Positions 15,424-21,127 of a stretch of DNA of 21,127 nucleotides are shown piece by piece. Position 1 is the first letter of the stretch. Every line of letters begins with the position of its first letter. Below the pieces are notes generated by a model that saw only the letters and a list, made by a program, of their open reading frames with translations, ran no database searches and was not told the DNA's origin. Source of the DNA: a virus; IMG/VR virus record IMGVR_UViG_3300028384_000943, positions 1 to 21,127 of that record; one strand, written 5' to 3'. The position numbers and the translations under genes were made by a program.

Positions 15424-16515
15424 TTAAATATCTAAGGTTCTTAGTTGTACTCTTGCATTGGGATCATAAGAAGAACAATTTCTTGTACATTGAGGAATAG
15501 GTGATTCTTCTATAGACTTTGGTAGATATTCGGTCCACCATTTATTCTTAAGCATATTTTCTATTGTATTATAATAGATATTATTATCCCATCTATTTTT
15601 ATTATATTCTTTAATAAGATCAGCTGAATAAAATTGTTCTTGATGACTAATATCATCTGAACCAAGGTCTGAATATCCAAAATAACAACAAGGCCAAACT
15701 TGGCCATCAAAGTTTATATTGACTTTGTTGATCAAAGCCCACCTGCAGACAACTTTCCTTTTATATTCTTCATAATCTTCTTCATCGGACATGTGAGCAA
15801 TAAAGGTGTTTTTTAATTTAGATCCATCAGCCCGTTCTAAAATCTGAATTTTACCTTTTTCATCTACAAACTCATAAACATCGTCCTTAGAAGATTTATT
15901 ATAGAATCTTTCACTCATTACAAAGGTATGTTGTGTTGACCCTGCTTTTGTAGCAACTTCTTTTATCTCTTTCATATATGGTTGATTGTGTTTAAATAGA
16001 ATAGTCTGTGATGTAGTCCTTGCAAGAGTTTGAGAAAAAGCCTCCATATTTCTTAGAATTTTATCTAAGTTTGTATTCCTTCTGTAATGTGAATGTATCT
16101 CTTGAGTATGGCCATCGATGTCCCATTTTACATGTAAACGCGGTCCATGAGTTTTTCTTTGAAGTCCTCCAAACTTAAACCAAAAATCTTCATCCCTCAT
16201 ACTTCCATTAGTGTCAATTGAAACTGAAAAATCTGGTCTTTCTTTATTCACATCCAAAAAATATTCTATGATTTCATGTATGTCTGGATGCATCATAGTA
16301 TCACCCCAGGTTGGCACCAAGGCAAGAAAATTTATTCTGCTAAGTAGATCTGGAGTAAATGTTCTAAAAATTTTTTCTTTAGGAACATGAACAAGAGGTA
16401 CTCTCTCATTTCTAGCAAGACCGTTTTTATTTGTTCTATGACATTGTGGGCATTTTGCATTACAATAAGTTGTAATGTCATATGATATATTTAGATTATG
16501 GGGTTCAAATAACAT
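15424..16515 (-). CDS. Radical SAM protein with SPASM-like C-terminal cysteines
   Basis: The radical SAM signature CxxxCxxC is intact (Cys18, Cys22, Cys25 in YCNAKCPQC) and would hold the 4Fe-4S cluster that cleaves S-adenosylmethionine. TWGDTMMHPD (69-78) stands where the SAM-binding GGE-type motif usually is. Later cysteines at 257, 276, 277, 343 and 347 look like ligands of an auxiliary cluster (SPASM or twitch type). Such enzymes modify peptides or small molecules such as sugars. The protein has 363 residues, within the usual range. It is the last gene of the minus-strand cassette, 1 bp after a glycosyltransferase gene, so its substrate may be a glycan or a glycosylated protein. The substrate is unknown. 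Confidence 0.85.
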   Translation of the reverse strand: MLFEPHNLNISYDITTYCNAKCPQCHRTNKNGLARNERVPLVHVPKEKIFRTFTPDLLSRINFLALVPTWGDTMMHPDIHEIIEYFLDVNKERPDFSVSIDTNGSMRDEDFWFKFGGLQRKTHGPRLHVKWDIDGHTQEIHSHYRRNTNLDKILRNMEAFSQTLARTTSQTILFKHNQPYMKEIKEVATKAGSTQHTFVMSERFYNKSSKDDVYEFVDEKGKIQILERADGSKLKNTFIAHMSDEEDYEEYKRKVVCRWALINKVNINFDGQVWPCCYFGYSDLGSDDISHQEQFYSADLIKEYNKNRWDNNIYYNTIENMLKNKWWTEYLPKSIEESPIPQCTRNCSSYDPNARVQLRTLDI

Positions 16516-16516
16516 T

Positions 16517-17134
16517 CTATATCTTAAAATCCTTGTTTACTTGATGTTGAAAATGACAAGCATCTGTCGGATACTTTATAAAATGATCTAATATATAATT
16601 CCATGGTTGTCCTATATCGTTGTTAGGAACAGAATATCTTTCTATGATATATGACAAAAATACCTCATTGTTTCTTATCCAACAAGAGCTCAACTCTTCG
16701 GGATATAAATTATCATCTAGTGCTTCTAGGAACTTGGCCTGTGTTGCAGGTAATCTTTCTGAACACCTAAGATACTCAGATCTCAACCATTTTGTCACAC
16801 CAATAGGCATTTGATACACAGACACATTATCAAGATTAAATGTATCAAATATCACTTTATCTGTTTTAGGTATCACATCCAAATCTAAATATAGAACTTC
16901 ATCATACTGACTTAATAAATTTTCAGTTTGAAACAGTTTATAGAACTGAACATCAACATAATTATTTTGATCAGGAGTAAATATCTCATAGTCAGAATTA
17001 CACAACTGAGCATATTCTTTTTGTTTTTCTATGAGTTTATCTTTGTGAAAATTAAATGATGTCACCTTCTCTTCTGTTGCTGAAGGATGGTTATCAGTTA
17101 AATCTGACCAAACACTAAAGATTATTCTTTTCAA
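16517..17134 (-). CDS. Putative DxD glycosyltransferase (short paralogue)
   Basis: The 205-residue protein carries YLDLDVIP with Asp84 and Asp86, the DxD pattern that binds a metal and a nucleotide-sugar in GT-A glycosyltransferases. The N-terminal layout (KDKLIEKQKEYAQL, then FYKLFQTENLLSQYDEVLYL) parallels the neighbouring 268-residue gene, with the DxD at the same residue number, so the two are paralogues. It is shorter mainly between the DxD and the C terminus; the ends (QVNKDFKI here, VINKNFEY there) still align, so it is compact rather than cut off. Its start overlaps the upstream gene by 20 bp and its stop is 1 bp from the radical SAM start. Acceptor and sugar are unknown. Confidence 0.7.
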   Translation of the reverse strand: MKRIIFSVWSDLTDNHPSATEEKVTSFNFHKDKLIEKQKEYAQLCNSDYEIFTPDQNNYVDVQFYKLFQTENLLSQYDEVLYLDLDVIPKTDKVIFDTFNLDNVSVYQMPIGVTKWLRSEYLRCSERLPATQAKFLEALDDNLYPEELSSCWIRNNEVFLSYIIERYSVPNNDIGQPWNYILDHFIKYPTDACHFQHQVNKDFKI

Positions 17135-17921
17135 TGTATTTCCTTACATACTCGAAATTTTTATTTATGACATGCACTATGTTTGGATTATCTTTTATAG
17201 ATTTACGGACCATTGTAAGAGTGTAATGCCACTTTTTATCTAAGTCTAAAAGATTGACATTGTTTTGAAGCATCTTGTAACTGAACAGCGTTTCATTATC
17301 ATAACCAAACATATTTGAAATTATCTCCGGAAACATACCATCCTCTGTTGCCAATTCGTGCATATAATCTAGGTCATTTTCAAAATCGTCAAAGTATGCA
17401 AGTTTTTTCAACTGTTCATTGTTTGCTAATATTATACCTGTGTTATACACATCATTTTCACCGTCCATACCATTATACATTAACATTGCCTTTGTGTTCC
17501 AATATTTTGCAGTAGGAGATCTTATAGTTGAAAGAGCTTTATTTTTCCACTTCATCATATTTACATTAAAATCTTTCATTGCTCCATCATCGTGATTGAC
17601 TCTTACTGCAATTCCTTTAGACACGTCTATATCAAATATATTTTCTTTTGTTAAGGGAACAACATCAAAGTCAAAGTAAACAACTTTATTATACTTCTTG
17701 CTGTTTTCATATAGCAAATGTATCTTGTAAAAGTTTATGATATTATATTCGGTGATGTATGGTCTGTTTTTAAATGTTTCCTTGTATTGTTTATACTGGT
17801 CATCGTCACCATAGAGTTTGTATTTTACCCCTATAGCTTCTGCATACTGTTCCTGTCGTCTTTTTAGAAAGTCATAATGATCTTTTAAGTTTTCAGTTTC
17901 TTTATAAAATGAAAATATCAT
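17115..17921 (-). CDS. Putative DxD glycosyltransferase (long paralogue)
   Basis: The 268-residue protein has VYFDFDVVPL with Asp84 and Asp86 as the likely DxD metal site, preceded by the short helical segment FYKIHLLYENSKKYNKV. A NTGIILANNEQLKKL region further on and the acidic LATEDGMFPEI segment are typical of the second half of small GT-A glycosyltransferases, where the acceptor site forms. It has no signal peptide and no membrane helix, so it acts in the cytoplasm. It overlaps the methyltransferase gene by 4 bp upstream and its paralogue by 20 bp downstream, evidence of one operon. The sugar and acceptor cannot be read from the sequence. Confidence 0.75.
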   Translation of the reverse strand: MIFSFYKETENLKDHYDFLKRRQEQYAEAIGVKYKLYGDDDQYKQYKETFKNRPYITEYNIINFYKIHLLYENSKKYNKVVYFDFDVVPLTKENIFDIDVSKGIAVRVNHDDGAMKDFNVNMMKWKNKALSTIRSPTAKYWNTKAMLMYNGMDGENDVYNTGIILANNEQLKKLAYFDDFENDLDYMHELATEDGMFPEIISNMFGYDNETLFSYKMLQNNVNLLDLDKKWHYTLTMVRKSIKDNPNIVHVINKNFEYVRKYIEKNNL

Positions 17922-18547
17922 CTACCTATCACCATAAATCTATCATATTCACCTTTCCAGTTTTTTGTACCAGAGTAATATATCTCTCTTAACGGTAATT
18001 CTGAAATAAAATGATCAAGCGAATCGTGGCAGTTAATGTGACTGTCTATATCATAATAGTTATTTGATTGTAGACACACAACCATGTCTTTATTCTTTTT
18101 CACTAACATTTCATTTAAATCTTCTTGGTCTATATGCTCACATGCAGTACATATCAATACTTTTTTTTCATTATTTCTTGTTTCACTGTTTGCAAACTTT
18201 AGACCATCCTCAGTAATAAAATGAATCTTATCATGTACCTTTAACTGTTCACCATATATTTTGCACACAGGATCTAGATCATAGTTCCAAATATCTCCGT
18301 CAAACTTTGAATCCTTTATGAGATATGATAACAAACCATACCAACCACCAATCACTATACAAGCATCTTTATCTTGCATGTATGGTTGTAATTCTTTTAC
18401 TGCCCAAATTTTATTTTCAAATTGTCCACGACTTAAAGAATCAAGGACATCTTTTATGCGAAAAAGATCAATGTCCTTACTCTTTTTTGAATCGTTGTAA
18501 ACATTAGTGAGGCAACTGATTATTTTCTCAAAGAATAATTGTTTCAT
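17918..18547 (-). CDS. Putative class I SAM-dependent methyltransferase
   Basis: I chose the ATG at 18547 (209 residues, starting MKQLFFEKI), because the longer frame to 18634 would overlap the upstream gene by over 100 bp; this start overlaps by 20 bp, like another junction in the cassette. IVIGGWYGLLS (64-74) fits the glycine-rich SAM-binding motif I, YDLDP (89-93) the acidic residue after strand 2, and ICTACEHID (122-130) the motif after strand 4. The fold is therefore a Rossmann methyltransferase, related to small ones seen in T4-like marine phages. The target is unknown; the glycosyltransferase neighbours suggest a sugar or a modified protein. A DNA or RNA target is possible, but no NPPY-type catalytic motif is seen. 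Confidence 0.65.
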   Translation of the reverse strand: MKQLFFEKIISCLTNVYNDSKKSKDIDLFRIKDVLDSLSRGQFENKIWAVKELQPYMQDKDACIVIGGWYGLLSYLIKDSKFDGDIWNYDLDPVCKIYGEQLKVHDKIHFITEDGLKFANSETRNNEKKVLICTACEHIDQEDLNEMLVKKNKDMVVCLQSNNYYDIDSHINCHDSLDHFISELPLREIYYSGTKNWKGEYDRFMVIGR

Positions 18548-19067
18548 GTATTTTATTATCAAATGTTTTATAGTTGAAGTTATAGTCCCAAATATATCGG
18601 TCCATACCAGCATATTTGCGTGTGTTATAATCAATGTTACGGGAAAACTTATCCCAATATTCTGTATTGCGATATGATGTCCAAGTCATGATAGAGCTGT
18701 TTAACATGGTTTCATATGCATGAGATTCCCAATACATATCTTCTTTCCAGTAATCTCTCATAAAGTGTGGAACTCTCCAGTCTATAGATTCAATATAAGG
18801 AAAAGGGTTATCAATGATGTCGATATCGAGATCAAACATGACACAACGGCCATCCAATACAAAGTCGTGTCTGAATACATGAAGCTTGTTCCACCATTTT
18901 GCAAGTTTAGGTTTGTTAGGAATTTCTATACAGTCTATTATAACATCTTTTTTGTCCTCTGTAAAACAAAAAATAGGGTAATCTGCATAGTTCATTAACT
19001 TTTCTGCTTGACGGTTAACATCATCAGCAGTATATTTTTTACCATGTTTTAACAGTATTACATTCAT
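18528..19067 (-). CDS. Putative small glycosyltransferase, first gene of the cassette
   Basis: The 179-residue product begins KYTADDVNRQAEKL (11-24), then a CFTED strand, a WWNKLHVFRHDF segment (58-69) and MFDLDIDIIDN (77-87) with the DxD at Asp79-Asp81. This order is typical of a small GT-A-like family in bacteria and phages. The C-terminal GMDRYIWDYNF fits the position of the conserved acidic residue that closes the active site. It is not closely similar to the two paralogous glycosyltransferases, so the cassette holds two types. It is the promoter-proximal gene; the site AAGGA lies 11 bases upstream of its ATG, next to a TATAAT on the same strand. The sugar and acceptor are unknown. Confidence 0.72.
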   Translation of the reverse strand: MNVILLKHGKKYTADDVNRQAEKLMNYADYPIFCFTEDKKDVIIDCIEIPNKPKLAKWWNKLHVFRHDFVLDGRCVMFDLDIDIIDNPFPYIESIDWRVPHFMRDYWKEDMYWESHAYETMLNSSIMTWTSYRNTEYWDKFSRNIDYNTRKYAGMDRYIWDYNFNYKTFDNKIHETIIL

Positions 19068-19080
19068 GAAGTTATATATC

Positions 19081-19099
19081 CTTATAAATAGATTATAAG
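19081..19099. promoter_or_regulatory. Palindromic divergent promoter region
   Basis: CTTATAA (19081-19087) and TTATAAG (19093-19099) are exact inverted copies around a 5-bp spacer. On the plus strand the element includes TATAAATA (19083-19090), the T4 late promoter word, 50 bp before the ATG at 19140. On the minus strand the same element reads TATAAT (19097 down to 19092), 25 bp before the cassette's first ATG, with AAGGA at 19083-19079. One site may therefore serve both directions. Activity in the minus direction is inference. Confidence 0.6.
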
Positions 19100-19139
19100 T
19101 TTATCATGTCGAGTTACTTAGCATCGAGATTGGTCCAAA

Positions 19140-19490
19140 ATGGCAGAATACGAAAAATTTACGATTGACAAAGGTTCCGATATAGCAATTCAATTGGACC
19201 TTACAGACACATCTGGAAATCCCAAAAATCTCACCAACTATAGTGCTGCCGCTAAAATGAAGCGCAACTATAACAGCACTGACTCTGACACATTAACATT
19301 TGCTGCAGCAATTAATGTGCCCGAAACTGATGGTATCCTAACTCTTTCCTTGACAAATGCTCAAACAGATACTCTTAAAGTAGGCAACTATGTATATGAT
19401 GCAGAGATCTCTTATGTTGATTCAAACGGATCAACTGTTGTGGAGAGAATCCTTGAAGGAAAAATTAGAGTTAGCCCATCGGTGACATAA
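19140..19490 (+). CDS. Small Ig-like (BppU N-terminal-like) structural protein
   Basis: The 116-residue protein has the pattern of a BppU-N-like beta-sandwich domain found alone or at the start of phage baseplate and receptor-binding proteins: FTIDKGSDIAIQLDLTDTSG, then NLTNYSAAAKMKRNY, then LTLSLTNAQTDTLKVGNYVYDAEI and a final ILEGKIRVSPSVT strand. Such domains attach adhesins to the baseplate. There is no clear Shine-Dalgarno site before the ATG and a stop codon lies 21 bp upstream in frame, so no earlier start exists. Its TAA is followed at once by the next ATG. Confidence 0.75.
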   Translation: MAEYEKFTIDKGSDIAIQLDLTDTSGNPKNLTNYSAAAKMKRNYNSTDSDTLTFAAAINVPETDGILTLSLTNAQTDTLKVGNYVYDAEISYVDSNGSTVVERILEGKIRVSPSVT

Positions 19491-19733
19491 ATGGCAACAA
19501 ATATTACACATATTAAAAAGATTACCATAGGTACCCCTGTCCGAAAGGTCACAGGTGCTGCTGCTCAAACAATTGGTGACTTAACTGATGTAACCATACT
19601 TGCTGAAAGTAACGGTAATATATTAGCATATAATGCTGCGACTGGCAAGTTTGAATCTACTAGTTCTTTAAAAGATTTAATCATATCAGCAGGTGGTCAA
19701 GCATCGGTTGATTCTGCAGGAGGAGATTTCTAA
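19491..19733 (+). CDS. Small fibre-associated protein
   Basis: The 80-residue product starts directly after the previous stop and its own stop overlaps the tail-fibre start (TAATG). Its core, GDLTDVTILAESNGNILAYN followed by ATGKFES, is a short module widespread in tail-fibre and collar proteins of T4-like phages, usually as one of several repeats in a long chain. Here it stands alone with a basic N terminus and a Gly/Ser/Asp-rich tail. It could be an adaptor between the Ig-like protein and the fibre, or a fibre piece split off by a gene break. The AGGAGGAG site for the next gene lies within its last codons. Confidence 0.6.
   Translation: MATNITHIKKITIGTPVRKVTGAAAQTIGDLTDVTILAESNGNILAYNAATGKFESTSSLKDLIISAGGQASVDSAGGDF
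19718..19725 (+). promoter_or_regulatory. Strong ribosome binding site deciding the fibre start
   Basis: AGGAGGAG lies 7 bases before the ATG at 19733, which selects that start over a second in-frame ATG at 19775 created by a tandem duplication. The second ATG has no such site before it. Confidence 0.8.
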
Positions 19734-19816
19734 TGGCAAATAGACTGCTTATAAAAACCTCCAATAGAACTCCTATGTCAAATAGAATTCTTATAAAAAC
19801 CTCCAATAGAACTCCT
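19733..19816 (+). repeat. 42-bp tandem duplication at the fibre N terminus
   Basis: Units 19733-19774 and 19775-19816 match at 39 of 42 bases, and the last 27 bases are identical. The length keeps the frame and duplicates a 14-residue start peptide, including the initiator Met. Confidence 0.9.
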
Positions 19817-21127
19817 GTAATTACAGAAGCATTAAACAATTCTGCAAAAATTCTTTTAACTGGTGAGTTCGGTTACACATACACTACAGGCGATTCTGCT
19901 GGTGGGGATAGACTCTTTATTGGTGCTGGCGGTAACACTTCTGGTAGATCTCGTGAAGTTCATGTTGTTGGTGGTAAATATTTCACTGATATGTTGGACC
20001 ATCCACGTGGTCAACTTCATGAAAATGCTGCAATCATTACTGATGCTGACAAGAAGATCAACCAACTCAAAGTTGATAATATCACTGTTGACGGAAATGC
20101 AATTACCACATCATCTGGTGATCTTACCCTAAATCCTACTGGTGGAACTATCGATGCATCCACTTCCACTATTTCAAACGTTGTTGACCCTACAGCTGCT
20201 CAAGAGGCCGCCACAAAGAACTATGTAGACACAAAAGATATTGTATTCGTTTCTGGTGATACAAATGTAGACGGTACCGGTAATGTTCAAACCGGTTCAT
20301 CAATTCAACTTAAAGGTGCTTGGAATACCAACACAAAAAGAACAGATATCTCTGGTAACTCAGTTAAGGTCGAGGTCAATGTAGATTCTGATCTACTTGG
20401 ATTGTCTAGACTTACGGTTGATAATATTGATGTCAACGGAAATACCGTTACCACAACTTCTGGCGACTTGACATTAAACTCTGCTGGCGGTACTGTTATT
20501 GTCGGTGGAAATTTACAGATTGACGGAACTACAACAACTGTTAACTCAACAAACCTTACAGTAGATGATAAGAATATTACTCTGGCATCAGGCGCTGCAA
20601 ATCCTACTGCTGCTGACTCTGCTGGTATCCATGTAGACGGTGCTAATGCTGATATCTTCTACGATGCACCGACTGACACTTGGAACTTCAATAAAGATGT
20701 TGTTGCTCCAAACATTGATGTGAGTGGTAGCATTACAGTTACTGGTGGAATCACTGGTGGATATAACGGATTTGATTCTGATTTCACTCAAAAGTCTACA
20801 ACAGATCTAAGTGAAGGAACAAATCTTTATTATACGACGGTTCGAGCAGATTCAGATTTTGATGTCAGACTTGCTACAAAAACAACTGATAATCTAACTG
20901 AAGGTTTATCAAACCTCTACCATACAGCTGCTCGTACAAGGCAATCAATTTCTGCATTTGATGCAGGTGGATTTGGTTCTTTAAGTTATGACAACTCGAC
21001 CGGTATTTTCAGCTATCAGGGGGTCATTTCTTCAGAGATTCGTGGTCTTTTTAGTGGTGCAGGTGATCTATCATATAACTCTAGCACTGGTCAATTCAGT
21101 GTAGACGTTGAACAGGTTTATTCAAAG
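19733..21127 (+). CDS. Repeat-built tail fibre protein (3' partial)
   Basis: The frame runs from the ATG at 19733 to the right edge without a stop (465 codons visible), so the C terminus and probable receptor-binding tip are missing. The N terminus is a duplicated 14-residue element (MANRLLIKTSNRTP, MSNRILIKTSNRTP). Shaft modules follow: LxVDNIxVxGNxxTTxSGDLTLN occurs at about residues 112 and 227. VDPTAAQEAATKNYVDT (about 150-166) is a well-known phage fibre motif. Two NLYxTxxR units begin at 364 and 394, in the TxxLSEGxxNLYxTxxR context seen in many tail fibres. It would form a trimeric fibre attached to the baseplate, possibly via the two small proteins just upstream. Confidence 0.85.
   Translation, partial: MANRLLIKTSNRTPMSNRILIKTSNRTPVITEALNNSAKILLTGEFGYTYTTGDSAGGDRLFIGAGGNTSGRSREVHVVGGKYFTDMLDHPRGQLHENAAIITDADKKINQLKVDNITVDGNAITTSSGDLTLNPTGGTIDASTSTISNVVDPTAAQEAATKNYVDTKDIVFVSGDTNVDGTGNVQTGSSIQLKGAWNTNTKRTDISGNSVKVEVNVDSDLLGLSRLTVDNIDVNGNTVTTTSGDLTLNSAGGTVIVGGNLQIDGTTTTVNSTNLTVDDKNITLASGAANPTAADSAGIHVDGANADIFYDAPTDTWNFNKDVVAPNIDVSGSITVTGGITGGYNGFDSDFTQKSTTDLSEGTNLYYTTVRADSDFDVRLATKTTDNLTEGLSNLYHTAARTRQSISAFDAGGFGSLSYDNSTGIFSYQGVISSEIRGLFSGAGDLSYNSSTGQFSVDVEQVYSK

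Noticed and set aside
18548-18634. 29-codon N-terminal extension of the methyltransferase frame
   Set aside because: It would lie inside the upstream glycosyltransferase gene; the ATG at 18547 gives a 20-bp overlap like another cassette junction and starts just before the first expected helix.
15424-19067. Cassette as a DNA-glucosylation or restriction-evasion system
   Set aside because: No cytosine hydroxymethylase, DNA-binding or NPPY/DPPY-type DNA methylase motif is visible in the window.
15424-19067. Cassette as a transposon or homing element
   Set aside because: No transposase, HNH or GIY-YIG nuclease, and no matching terminal repeats were seen at its two ends.

Overview
The window is a stretch of the virion-structure region of an AT-rich, T4-like marine myovirus. 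Recognisable baseplate wedge proteins (gp25, gp6, gp8) and a very large DUF4815-type structural protein lie in the order seen in T4-like cyanophages and pelagiphages. Several intergenic sites carry the T4 late promoter word TATAAATA. I see no photosynthesis or other host-diagnostic gene, so the host (cyanobacterium, SAR11 or another marine bacterium) cannot be fixed. I see no tRNA, rRNA, CRISPR or integrase.

Layout. Bases 2-15423 form one plus-strand block. In order it holds the 3' part of a gp5-like baseplate hub gene (open at the left edge), gp25, gp6, a post-gp6 structural protein, an Asp-Ser-rich fibre-like protein, gp8 with a Gly-rich insertion, a 1691-residue DUF4815 protein, a small coiled-coil protein, two paralogous fibre-like proteins, another structural protein and a small acidic protein. 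Bases 15424-19067 hold a compact minus-strand operon of five enzymes, transcribed from right to left: a glycosyltransferase, a SAM methyltransferase, two paralogous DxD glycosyltransferases and a radical SAM/SPASM-like protein. Bases 19140-21127 return to the plus strand with a small Ig-like (BppU-N-like) protein, a small fibre-associated protein and the first 465 codons of a repeat-built tail fibre that leaves the window.

How it fits together. The plus-strand genes build the baseplate and its fibres. Many are coupled by TAATG or immediately adjacent stop/start junctions. The five-enzyme cassette sits inside the fibre module on the opposite strand, abuts the preceding gene with no gap, and is separated from the next fibre genes by a 72-bp divergent spacer built around a palindrome that contains the late promoter. 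My main hypothesis is that this cassette modifies surface structures, either the phage's own Asp/Ser-rich fibres or a host glycan. The gene content is read from the sequence; the substrate is inference.

Other points of note are two long perfect inverted repeats inside coding sequence (875-906 and 13044-13072, the latter just before an internal TATAAATA), a 42-bp tandem duplication at the start of the tail-fibre gene, and a degenerate peptidase-M15-like segment in the gp5-like protein.
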